From the NCBI GenBank assembly GCA_046756925.1, contig JBHHXH010000098.1, forward strand, positions 1 to 6,380: a stretch of DNA of 6,380 nt, in the 5' to 3' direction. A model generated the notes under the pieces. It had not been told where the DNA came from. It saw only the letters and a list, made by a program, of their open reading frames with translations, and searched no databases. Positions 1-4,993 of this stretch are shown here, one piece after another. This DNA is from JAJDBU01 sp046756925. GTDB taxonomy: Bacteria; Nitrospirota; Nitrospiria; SBBL01; JAADHI01. The position numbers and the translations under genes are program-made. Positions within the stretch are counted from its first letter, which is position 1. Each line of letters opens with the position of its first letter.

Positions 1-131
1 CTACATGCGAATTACTTTTAAAATCAAAAAGTTAGATGTTTTTCAGCAAGGCCTAGGTATAATGACGAGCCCGGCACCCCCGTCACAGCTCAGCCGGGTT
101 AAACCCGAGCAAAAAATAAAACGGGGCCTTC
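1..131. other. Left-edge non-coding stretch with GC-rich hairpin
   Basis: I see no convincing gene here. The segment contains a perfect TATAAT hexamer on the plus strand at 58-63 without a matching -35 element. It also holds a GC-rich inverted repeat around 93-109 (CCGGGTT/AACCCG type) and a wider pairing of CCCCGT (78-83) with ACGGGG (121-126), which could enclose that hairpin. An A-rich run (111-120) lies on the plus-strand 3' side of the inner hairpin, so on the minus strand the T-run comes before the hairpin. That is the wrong order for a canonical intrinsic terminator of the minus-strand operon ending at 132. It may be a structured 3' untranslated region or the edge of a neighbouring element outside the window. 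Confidence 0.4.
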
Positions 132-335
132 TTATTTTGGATGAGCGCCTTTCTTACGATTCCGGTGAAGATACATATTCACCACAATATACAGTATATA
201 GGAACCGATAAAAGCCCCTAGGATAAAATAAAAATTTCCGATGATATGCGCATAGTTCTCCGCCAGGTAGAAAAACCCCGACAATACGATCGTACTACCC
301 AATACTATCAACCATAGCGTCACGAGAGGGTTCAT
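132..335 (-). CDS. Small two-helix membrane protein, function unknown
   Basis: This gene encodes 67 residues and I do not recognise the family. There are two hydrophobic segments, about residues 4-25 and 31-56, joined by a short polar turn (ENYAH). The tail is basic (RNRKK, 58-62), which by the positive-inside rule suggests the C terminus, and therefore both termini, is cytoplasmic. I chose the ATG at 335-333 because GGGAG lies just upstream (minus strand). An in-frame start at 422 would add 29 polar residues read from inside the 3' end of radC and has no support. The gap to the radC stop codon is 10 nt and the ribosome binding site overlaps that stop, so the gene is probably co-transcribed and perhaps translationally coupled with radC. 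Co-transcription does not show a shared function. No clear terminator follows it. Confidence 0.72.
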   Translation of the reverse strand: MNPLVTLWLIVLGSTIVLSGFFYLAENYAHIIGNFYFILGAFIGSYILYIVVNMYLHRNRKKGAHPK

Positions 336-345
336 CTTAAACTCC

Positions 346-1077
346 CTAAAATTCGTTTTGTTCGCTCGACTCCGAAACCGACCGCAAGAAATCGCCCTGC
401 CGTATCTGTCCCGCATCGGCAAAACTATAATACGTTTCGCTTCCTATAATAACATGGTCGAGTACCGGAATGCCCATCAACTCCCCGACGGTGACCAATC
501 GCTTTGTCATCTCACAGTCTTCATGACTCGGAGATGGATCCCCGCTGGGGTGATTGTGCGCAAAGATGACGGAAGCCGCCGACTCACGAACCGCCGCAAC
601 AAAAACTTCTCGGGGATGAACCACGGTCGTTGACAAACTGCCTTCCGACACCGTTTCGTCACGAATGACTTTGTTCTTCTGGTCCAACAAGATAATTTTA
701 AAACATTCTTTTTTCAAACCCTTGAGCAATGGTGAAAAATGATTAAAGATATCCCGGCTTCTAAGAAATTTCATGCTTCCTGAAAGAGGGACGGCGAGAG
801 ATCGGCGGCCCAATTCGAATGCCGCCATCAGCTGAGCCGCCTTGGCAGGACCGATGCCTCTCACGGAACAAAGCTCCGAGACGCCGACTTGCGTCATCCG
901 TGACAAAGGATGGAATTTTTTCGAAAGATTCATCGCAAGTTGAAGGGCGTTCTCCCGATCGGAGCCCGTACGAAGCACGATCGCCAAGAGCTGCGCATCC
1001 GTCAGTACGGATGAACCGCGCTCTAATAAGCGCTCCCTCGGACGTTCGCCTTGGGGCCATTCCTTAATGGTCGCCAT
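346..1077 (-). CDS. radC: RadC family protein (JAMM/MPN+ domain)
   Basis: The product is a 243-residue RadC-family protein, close to the usual length of about 220-230. The N-terminal part (residues 1-95) is the family's UPF0758-type region, with a helix-hairpin-helix at about 71-92 (SVRGIGPAKA), a likely DNA-contacting motif. The C-terminal JAB/MPN+ domain has the metal-binding signature HxHx7SxxD: H174, H176, S184 and D187 within HNHPSGDPSPSHED. The last 20 or so residues are a polar tail. The family was named after a DNA repair phenotype, but the original E. coli radC102 allele was later traced to recG, so the true role remains uncertain; a metal-dependent hydrolase is plausible from the JAMM residues. 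The ATG at 1077 is preceded by GGGAG at about 9 nt. It is the first gene of a likely two-gene minus-strand unit with the small membrane protein. Confidence 0.95.
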   Translation of the reverse strand: MATIKEWPQGERPRERLLERGSSVLTDAQLLAIVLRTGSDRENALQLAMNLSKKFHPLSRMTQVGVSELCSVRGIGPAKAAQLMAAFELGRRSLAVPLSGSMKFLRSRDIFNHFSPLLKGLKKECFKIILLDQKNKVIRDETVSEGSLSTTVVHPREVFVAAVRESAASVIFAHNHPSGDPSPSHEDCEMTKRLVTVGELMGIPVLDHVIIGSETYYSFADAGQIRQGDFLRSVSESSEQNEF

Positions 1078-1171
1078 TGTCTTTCACTCCCGCTCCCCTC
1101 TAAGGAGGACCAATGATCGGCATCTTAAAGAACAAATATTGTCACTCATGTCAACATATTGGCAAAACAAG

Positions 1172-1189
1172 AAAAAGAGGCCTCTTTTT
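1172..1189. repeat. 18-bp perfect palindrome AAAAAGAGGCCTCTTTTT
   Basis: The sequence reads identically on both strands and continues into a T7 run (1185-1191) on the plus strand. As RNA it would form a 7-bp AAAAAGA/TCTTTTT stem with a GGCC loop, which is weak because it is A/T-rich. It could act as a modest bidirectional terminator that insulates radC from the divergent gene, or as a binding site for a dimeric regulator. The central position in a divergent spacer fits either reading. Confidence 0.5.
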
Positions 1190-1208
1190 TTAACGGTATA
1201 TCAATGTG

Positions 1209-1237
1209 TTAGAAAATATCAATATCCGGTCTATACT
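1209..1237 (+). promoter_or_regulatory. Possible sigma-70 promoter of zinc-ribbon gene
   Basis: TATACT (1232-1237) matches the -10 consensus at five of six positions. The hexamer 17 nt upstream, TTAGAA (1209-1214), matches the -35 at only three of six. A second -10-like hexamer, TATATT, lies at 1243-1248. Either would start transcription roughly 25-35 nt before the ATG at 1281. Confidence 0.35.
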
Positions 1238-1280
1238 TTGCATATATTCTAGGTTGTCAACACCCAACAAGGAGGTCGAA

Positions 1281-1454
1281 ATGGAATGTCCTAAATGCGC
1301 CGGATTGATGTATGTAGAGCCGCTATCGGATTTTTTTGTTGTGTTCCACGTCTGGAAATGCATAAATTGTGGAGCACTCTTAGATCAAACCATCATTGAG
1401 AACCAACAAAAAAACCTTGCCCCATTAGAATCGGCAAAAAGCCTCGCAAGCTGA
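1281..1454 (+). CDS. Small zinc-ribbon protein (CPKC...CINC)
   Basis: The gene encodes 57 residues with two cysteine pairs, C3/C6 (CPKC) and C27/C30 (CINC), spaced as a four-cysteine zinc ribbon. A hydrophobic, aromatic segment lies between them (FFVVFHVW, 18-25). The tail from about residue 35 is polar and probably disordered. I chose the ATG at 1281 because AAGGAGGT (1269-1276) lies at a good distance upstream; an earlier in-frame ATG at 1206 has no such site and adds residues with no family resemblance. Small proteins of this pattern (GLM after the first pair, W and C-I-N-C-G at the second) are, from memory, frequent in Nitrospirota and related phyla, and no function is known to me. It might bind nucleic acid or a protein partner. 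It converges on the lipoprotein gene with 8 nt between stop codons. Confidence 0.82.
   Translation: MECPKCAGLMYVEPLSDFFVVFHVWKCINCGALLDQTIIENQQKNLAPLESAKSLAS
1436..1452 (-). terminator. Weak candidate terminator after lipoprotein gene
   Basis: Read on the minus strand just after the lipoprotein stop, AGCTTGCGAGGCT folds as a 5-bp stem with a G.U pair and a 3-nt loop, and runs into a U5 tract (1440-1436). The wobble pair forms only in minus-strand RNA. The site lies inside the 3' end of the convergent zinc-ribbon gene, as expected when the two stop codons are only 8 nt apart. The short stem keeps confidence low. Confidence 0.35.
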
Positions 1455-1462
1455 TACCGATC

Positions 1463-2068
1463 TCAGAGCCGATTGGGACGCCTTTCTTCCTCCTTGCACG
1501 AAAAGGAAAAAGAAAAGGGCTTCCGCATTCCAGAAGCCGCTAAAGTAATCCCCTCAAGGTTTAAAGTGACACGGTCGCATTGATCGTGTTTCACTTTTTT
1601 AAACAATATAAGTCCCTTTTTTTGTTGATTCGGTAAGATCGAGCCGCCTGTCAGCCACGCCGCCTTTATGTGTTTGATCTCCTCTTCAACCCTTTTCTTT
1701 GACTTGGGAATCAACACGAAACGAGAAGGATCATCACCCGCTTTGTAATAGCGAATAGCTGCATCTTCTTTTAAAGCCTGGAATTTCTCCGTCGCCCCCA
1801 CGAGCAGGTACGATTGCGCCGGAGCAAAGCGGATCTCTTCTTTCGTGTTGTTTTGAACCGCCACCTCGAAGGCCGAAAAATAAGCGGAAATTTCGAAACC
1901 CCATTGCTTTTCGTCATCCGAACCCATGCCTTGCGTCGCAATGGGTTTGACAATCACTTGAATGGTTTCCGAAGTGGATGCGCTCGGCGGCTTGGAAGTG
2001 GGGATGAGTAAAGGAGAGAATGATGTGCAGCCGGAAAGCAATATCGACAAGATAACCCAGCTCCTCAC
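1463..2068 (-). CDS. Putative lipoprotein, function unknown
   Basis: The gene encodes 201 residues. It opens with a short lipoprotein signal peptide: R2, a hydrophobic core 4-11, and a lipobox L-S-G-C with the lipidated cysteine at C14. The residue after it is Thr, not Asp, which in enterobacteria would favour the outer membrane. A Ser/Pro/Thr-rich linker (about 15-34) leads to a single domain (about 35-190) with alternating hydrophobic, beta-like segments (FEVAVQNNTKEEIRF, KKGLILFKKV, RVTLNL). This recalls the immunoglobulin-like folds of small exported proteins, but I do not recognise the family. Two further cysteines (C164, C191) could form a disulfide. The GTG at 2068 is the only sensible start: GGAGG lies 7 nt upstream and an in-frame TAA is about 11 codons further up. 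A nearby ATG at 2072 is out of frame. A strong promoter lies directly upstream. Confidence 0.82.
   Translation of the reverse strand: MRSWVILSILLSGCTSFSPLLIPTSKPPSASTSETIQVIVKPIATQGMGSDDEKQWGFEISAYFSAFEVAVQNNTKEEIRFAPAQSYLLVGATEKFQALKEDAAIRYYKAGDDPSRFVLIPKSKKRVEEEIKHIKAAWLTGGSILPNQQKKGLILFKKVKHDQCDRVTLNLEGITLAASGMRKPFSFSFSCKEEERRPNRL
1501..1538 (-). terminator. Terminator-like hairpin inside lipoprotein coding end
   Basis: On the minus strand GGCTTC (1538-1533) and GAAGCC (1523-1518) form a perfect 6-bp stem with a 9-nt loop, followed by a pyrimidine-rich tract with TTTT and TTTTT runs (1516-1501). The architecture is that of an intrinsic terminator, but it lies about 50 nt before the stop codon and encodes residues around ASGMRKPFSFSFS. 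Translating ribosomes would normally suppress it; it could end transcripts when translation fails. Confidence 0.4.
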
Positions 2069-2097
2069 CCATGCCCCTCCATATCTCTGAAAAATCG

Positions 2098-2126
2098 ATT
2101 ATAAAGATTCGCCTTCACAAAGTCAA
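2098..2126 (-). promoter_or_regulatory. Strong sigma-70 promoter of lipoprotein gene
   Basis: On the minus strand TTGACT (2126-2121, five of six to consensus) is followed after exactly 17 nt by TATAAT (2103-2098, six of six). Transcription would start near 2091, giving a leader of about 22 nt that contains the GGAGGGG ribosome binding site ahead of the GTG at 2068. This is the best promoter match in the window. Confidence 0.85.
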
Positions 2127-2237
2127 AAACAGGCGCACCGTGTCACAAGGGAATAACACTATCCATATCCATTTTTAACGACATCAATCTTTTGGTTAAT
2201 TTTATCCTGTTTGGATCGAATCTGAGCGTTTCCATTC

Positions 2238-2255
2238 CGTTTTAAATATAAAACG
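2238..2255. repeat. Inverted repeat CGTTTTA-AATA-TAAAACG
   Basis: Perfect 7-bp arms (2238-2244 and 2249-2255) flank a 4-nt AT spacer. There is no T-tract, so it is not a terminator. It lies roughly 45-60 nt upstream of the predicted rsmD transcription start, a position where a dimeric activator or repressor could bind. The A/T-rich composition makes a chance occurrence possible. Confidence 0.4.
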
Positions 2256-2284
2256 ACAAACCCTATCCGTCCAACCCGATCCCG

Positions 2285-2293
2285 TGTTATGAT
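2285..2293 (+). promoter_or_regulatory. Extended -10 promoter candidate for rsmD cluster
   Basis: TGT-TATGAT combines the TGn extension with a -10 hexamer matching five of six positions. The -35 region (about 2265-2270) is poor, as is common for extended -10 promoters. Transcription would begin near 2300, just before the GAGG ribosome binding site (2303-2306) of rsmD. It would serve rsmD, coaD, the aminotransferase and probably fmdB. Confidence 0.45.
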
Positions 2294-2311
2294 TTTTACT
2301 GTGAGGCCCTT

Positions 2312-2854
2312 ATGCGCATCATCGGCGGTCGTTTGAAAGGACGAAAACTCCATGCACCCGCTGGCCGCGGCCTACGGCCGACGGCGGACAAGGTGCGCGA
2401 AGCCCTCTTCGACATCCTATCGGAACGCATCGTGGGGACCTCTTTTCTCGACTTGTATGCGGGTACGGGTGCGGTCGGCATCGAGGCCTTAAGCCGGGGC
2501 GCCAAAACCGCAGACTTTGTGGAGCAAAACAAAACACACTTGCGCTATCTCAGGACAAACCTTCATGCATGCGGCCTGAACAACCACGTGTCGGTTTATG
2601 CCGGCAGCGTTTCGGATTTTTTGAAACGCATGAAACACGCATACCAGCTCCTCTTTTTCGATCCTCCCTACGGCAGCCGGGAGATCGAAAAGTGGTTGCC
2701 AAGACTCCGGCAGGGTGATATGATATTGCGAGGTGGGACCCTCATTATCGAGCATGATGTTAAACGATCCTTGCCGCAAGACAGTAAAGAACTCCGCTTC
2801 GTAAAGACCTATCGCTACGGGGAAACCGCCCTCTCTTTTTATGGAAAATCGTGA
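2312..2854 (+). CDS. rsmD: 16S rRNA (guanine(966)-N2)-methyltransferase RsmD
   Basis: The 180-residue product is a Rossmann-fold methyltransferase of the RsmD family, which uses S-adenosylmethionine to methylate N2 of G966 (E. coli numbering) in 16S rRNA during assembly of the small subunit. The family N terminus MRIIGGRLKGRKL and the following LRPTADKVREALFDIL (21-36) are diagnostic. The SAM-binding motif I is LDLYAGTGAVGIEALSRGA (46-64), and the catalytic DPPYG is at 117-121. Length matches the usual 180-200. The ATG at 2312 has GAGG at 2303-2306. It is the first gene of the plus-strand cluster and its last 14 nt overlap coaD, a pairing seen in many bacteria. Confidence 0.96.
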   Translation: MRIIGGRLKGRKLHAPAGRGLRPTADKVREALFDILSERIVGTSFLDLYAGTGAVGIEALSRGAKTADFVEQNKTHLRYLRTNLHACGLNNHVSVYAGSVSDFLKRMKHAYQLLFFDPPYGSREIEKWLPRLRQGDMILRGGTLIIEHDVKRSLPQDSKELRFVKTYRYGETALSFYGKS

Positions 2855-3347
2855 ACCATCTCAAATTGCAGTGTATCCCGGCACCTTCGATCCGATCACC
2901 AAGGGCCATATCGATATCATAAGCCGCGCCCTACGTATTTTTGAGACGGTCGTGATCGCCGTGTCTCCAAATCCCCGCAAAACCCCTCTCTTCGATCTCA
3001 AGGAACGGCTCGACATGATTCGCGAGGCCACCGGTCATCTGCGGAAGTTGCGCATCGAATCGTTCGACGGCCTGCTTGTACATTACCTAAAAAAAATAGG
3101 CGCGGTCGCGATCATTCGGGGGATTCGTGCGGTCTCCGATTTCGAATACGAATTTCAAATGGCCCTCATGAACCGAAAGCTCGACCTTTCGGTGGAAACC
3201 GTTTTTCTGATGCCCAGCAAGGAGTACACCTATCTTTCCTCAAGTCTCATTAAGGAGGTCGCCGGCTTCGGCGGAGACGTCTCCGACCTGGTCCCCGAGG
3301 CCGTCCTAAAGAAACTACATGAAAGATCGCTGATTAAAATCCCATGA
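2841..3347 (+). CDS. coaD: Phosphopantetheine adenylyltransferase
   Basis: The 168-residue product catalyses the reversible transfer of AMP from ATP to 4'-phosphopantetheine, giving dephospho-CoA, the penultimate step of CoA synthesis in the cytoplasm. It is a complete nucleotidyltransferase of the family's normal length (about 160). Visible hallmarks are YPGTFDPITKGH (12-23) with the (T/H)xGH motif as T20-K-G-H23, the RGIRAVSDFEYE block (93-104), and the SSSLIKEVA segment (133-141), equivalent to the ISST region that binds ATP phosphates. The ATG at 2841 lies inside the end of rsmD, and no Shine-Dalgarno is visible in the preceding pyrimidine-rich stretch, so initiation is probably coupled to rsmD translation. 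The stop codon overlaps the start of the aminotransferase gene. Confidence 0.97.
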   Translation: MENREPSQIAVYPGTFDPITKGHIDIISRALRIFETVVIAVSPNPRKTPLFDLKERLDMIREATGHLRKLRIESFDGLLVHYLKKIGAVAIIRGIRAVSDFEYEFQMALMNRKLDLSVETVFLMPSKEYTYLSSSLIKEVAGFGGDVSDLVPEAVLKKLHERSLIKIP

Positions 3348-4537
3348 AACTGGCTGCCAGACTTCAAAATATTCAAGCCTCACCCACAATGGCCGTCGCC
3401 GCAAAGGCGAAGGCATTGATGGCCCGGGGCATCGATATCACCCTGTTGGGCTTGGGCGAGCCCGACTTTCCATCGCCCGAGGTCGCGTCGGAGGCCGCCA
3501 TCGAGGCCGTTCGCGCTGGATTTACGAAATACACCCCGCCTTCCGGCACGGATGAACTCAAAACAGCCATTCTCCAAAAACTCAAACGGGACAACGGCCT
3601 GGAATACGAAAAAAACGAGATCATTGTGTCCTGCGGGGCCAAGCACACCTTGTACAACATCGCACAAGTCCTTTTTGAAGCCGGAGACGAGGTGATCGTC
3701 CCCGCCCCTTATTGGGTATCCTATCCGGACCAGATCTTACTCGCCGGTGCGACACCCGTGTTTATCGAGACGAAGGAGACAAACGGTTTTCTCATCACAC
3801 CGGATCAACTTAAAAAGGCCATCGGCCCAAACACCAAGGGACTGATTCTCAACTCCCCCTCGAATCCCACGGGGAGGCTCTACCGTCGGGAACACTACGA
3901 GGCTTTGACCGAAATCCTCTTAGAGACCGATTTGACGATTATCTCGGATGAAATCTATGAAAAATTCCTCTACGACGGCGCCGAACATGTGAGTATCGCG
4001 TCCTTGCATCCCGAACTAAAGCGAAAGACAATCGTTGTCAACGGGGTTTCGAAGGCCTATTCGATGACGGGCTGGCGCATCGGTTATGCGGCGGGCCCCA
4101 AGGGAGTCGTCGCGGCCATGTCCATGGTGCAAAGCCAAAGTACATCCAACCCCGCATCCATTTCTCAGAAGGCAGCCGTTGCCGCCCTGCAGGAGGGCGG
4201 CGCATTTATCGACGGCATGGTCTCGGAATTCGAAAAGAGAAGAAATATCATGGTAAGGCGTTTAAACGGTATCAAGGGAATTCAGACATCATCCCCCGCC
4301 GGGAGTTTTTATCTTTTTCCCAATGTCAAAGAATCGCTGGGAAAGGCTTATAAAAATGGGCCCATTCAAAACGCGATCGATTTGGCGACCTATCTACTCG
4401 AAGAAGGAGGAGTTGCAACCGTTCCCGGTGAGGCCTTTGGCGCACCGGGTTATCTCAGGATATCCTATGCCTCTCCCATCGAAATCCTATCGAAGGGATT
4501 GGATAAAATAGAACAAGCACTATCGAAACTAAGCTAA
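3344..4537 (+). CDS. aspC: Class I PLP aminotransferase, aspartate type
   Basis: The 397-residue product is a fold-type I aminotransferase of the bacterial aspartate aminotransferase group (subgroup 1-beta, Thermus/Rhizobium-like), moving an amino group between aspartate and 2-oxoglutarate with pyridoxal phosphate. Key features are GLGEPDFPSP (36-45), the substrate-loop tyrosine in KYTPPSGT (62-69), SPSNPTG with N174, SDEIYE with D202 and Y205, and the PLP lysine K237 in SKAYSMTGWRIGY, followed by R245. R372 in LRISYA is the expected carboxylate-binding arginine. Some members of this subgroup also transaminate prephenate to arogenate, so a role in tyrosine/phenylalanine synthesis is possible. 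Substrate range cannot be settled from sequence, and the symbol follows common usage. Its ATG overlaps the coaD stop by 4 nt (ATGA), indicating coupled translation. Confidence 0.93.
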   Translation: MKLAARLQNIQASPTMAVAAKAKALMARGIDITLLGLGEPDFPSPEVASEAAIEAVRAGFTKYTPPSGTDELKTAILQKLKRDNGLEYEKNEIIVSCGAKHTLYNIAQVLFEAGDEVIVPAPYWVSYPDQILLAGATPVFIETKETNGFLITPDQLKKAIGPNTKGLILNSPSNPTGRLYRREHYEALTEILLETDLTIISDEIYEKFLYDGAEHVSIASLHPELKRKTIVVNGVSKAYSMTGWRIGYAAGPKGVVAAMSMVQSQSTSNPASISQKAAVAALQEGGAFIDGMVSEFEKRRNIMVRRLNGIKGIQTSSPAGSFYLFPNVKESLGKAYKNGPIQNAIDLATYLLEEGGVATVPGEAFGAPGYLRISYASPIEILSKGLDKIEQALSKLS

Positions 4538-4558
4538 GAAAATAAGGAGGAATCAGCT

Positions 4559-4855
4559 TTGCCGATATACGAATACGAATGCGGTGACTGCAACAAAAAA
4601 ACCGAAATCATGCAGAAGATCACGGACCCGCCCTTAAGCGTCTGTCCGGACTGCAATGGGCCGATGCAAAAAATCGTGTCTCCCGCCGGCCTGCATTTCA
4701 AAGGCAGTGGTTGGTACATCACGGACTATGCCAAAAAGAATGGCCAACCGCCCACCAATTCAAAGGGAGAAAAAAAGCCGGACACCCCGGCGGCTTCAGA
4801 GGTCCCCGCAAAAAAAGAAAACACATCGACACCCCGCGAAAAATCGAAAGATTAA
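4559..4855 (+). CDS. FmdB-family zinc-ribbon protein
   Basis: The 98-residue product begins MPIYEYECGDC, the hallmark of the FmdB/CxxC_CxxC_SSSS putative regulatory family. The zinc ribbon uses C8/C11 and C29/C32, ending by about residue 40. The next segment (AGLHFKGSGWYITDY, about 43-57) is also typical. The tail from about 60 is Lys/Pro/Ser/Glu-rich and probably disordered. The family was named for a gene next to formamidase in Methylophilus; a regulatory role is suggested but its molecular function is not established. The start is TTG at 4559, chosen because AAGGAGG (4544-4550) sits 8 nt upstream and the family sequence begins there exactly. It follows the aminotransferase stop by 21 nt, so it is likely in the same transcript. 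Confidence 0.93.
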   Translation: MPIYEYECGDCNKKTEIMQKITDPPLSVCPDCNGPMQKIVSPAGLHFKGSGWYITDYAKKNGQPPTNSKGEKKPDTPAASEVPAKKENTSTPREKSKD

Positions 4856-4890
4856 CAGCCCTCTTCACCCATGCATGCCGGTCTCCGACA

Positions 4891-4908
4891 GGCCTCTCTT
4901 TCCAGGCC
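4891..4908 (+). terminator. Weak hairpin after fmdB
   Basis: GGCCT (4891-4895) and AGGCC (4904-4908) form a 5-bp stem with an 8-nt loop, and flanking CCGG sequences could add alternative pairing. Only short T-runs follow (TTT at 4911, TTTT at 4921), so an intrinsic terminator is possible but not convincing. If it works, it separates fmdB from serS. Confidence 0.25.
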
Positions 4909-4951
4909 GGTTTCACAACATTTTCCGAAACGAAGGCAAGGGGTGATTTTG

Positions 4952-4981
4952 TTGACTCCCCTTCAGGCAAAATGATAGATT
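4952..4981 (+). promoter_or_regulatory. Candidate serS promoter (TTGACT, extended -10)
   Basis: TTGACT (4952-4957) is five of six to the -35 consensus. After 18 nt comes TAGATT (4976-4981), four of six, preceded by a TGn extension (TGA, 4973-4975). Transcription would start near 4988, only about 6 nt before the serS ATG. A 6-bp inverted repeat, AAGGGG (4938-4943) with CCCCTT (4958-4963), brackets the -35 hexamer. Confidence 0.42.
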
Positions 4982-4993
4982 GGGCCCACTTTT

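Larger units (their letters stand above)
1078..1280. other. Divergent spacer between radC and zinc-ribbon gene
   Basis: This 203-nt AT-rich spacer must carry the promoters for both flanking genes. On the minus strand there is a perfect TTGACA (1154-1149), but no good -10 hexamer sits 16-18 nt downstream, so I do not call a radC promoter with confidence. Plus-strand promoter candidates lie near 1232-1248. An 18-bp perfect palindrome occupies 1172-1189, and a short GTTGTCAAC repeat lies at 1253-1261. I see no credible small gene inside. Confidence 0.5.
2073..2311. other. Divergent spacer between lipoprotein gene and rsmD
   Basis: This 239-nt spacer holds a strong minus-strand promoter close to the lipoprotein start, an 18-bp inverted repeat at 2238-2255, and a plus-strand extended -10 close to rsmD. 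The middle (about 2130-2235) shows nothing I can name. A minus-strand reading frame crosses it from within rsmD but lacks support as a gene. Confidence 0.5.

Noticed and set aside
5..211. Plus-strand ORF of 68 codons at the left edge
   Set aside because: It has no visible ribosome binding site, runs antisense through the end of the membrane-protein gene, and its product resembles nothing I know. Sequence to the left would be needed to reconsider.
336..422. Upstream start for the small membrane protein (96-residue version)
   Set aside because: The extra residues are polar, lie within the radC coding end and lack a ribosome binding site; the ATG at 335 has one.
1149..1154. Perfect TTGACA on the minus strand as radC -35
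   Set aside because: No -10 hexamer better than four of six lies at any usual spacing, so I mention it only in the spacer entry.
1067..1252. Plus-strand ORF of 61 codons crossing the radC start
   Set aside because: It overlaps the radC start region antisense, has no ribosome binding site, and is of low-complexity composition.
1206..1280. Earlier in-frame ATG for the zinc-ribbon protein
   Set aside because: It would place the start upstream of the predicted -10 and ignore the strong Shine-Dalgarno at 1269-1276; the added residues show no family pattern.
2159..2353. Minus-strand ORF of 64 codons starting inside rsmD
   Set aside because: Its start lies in the well-supported rsmD N-terminal coding region and no ribosome binding site or family signal is seen.
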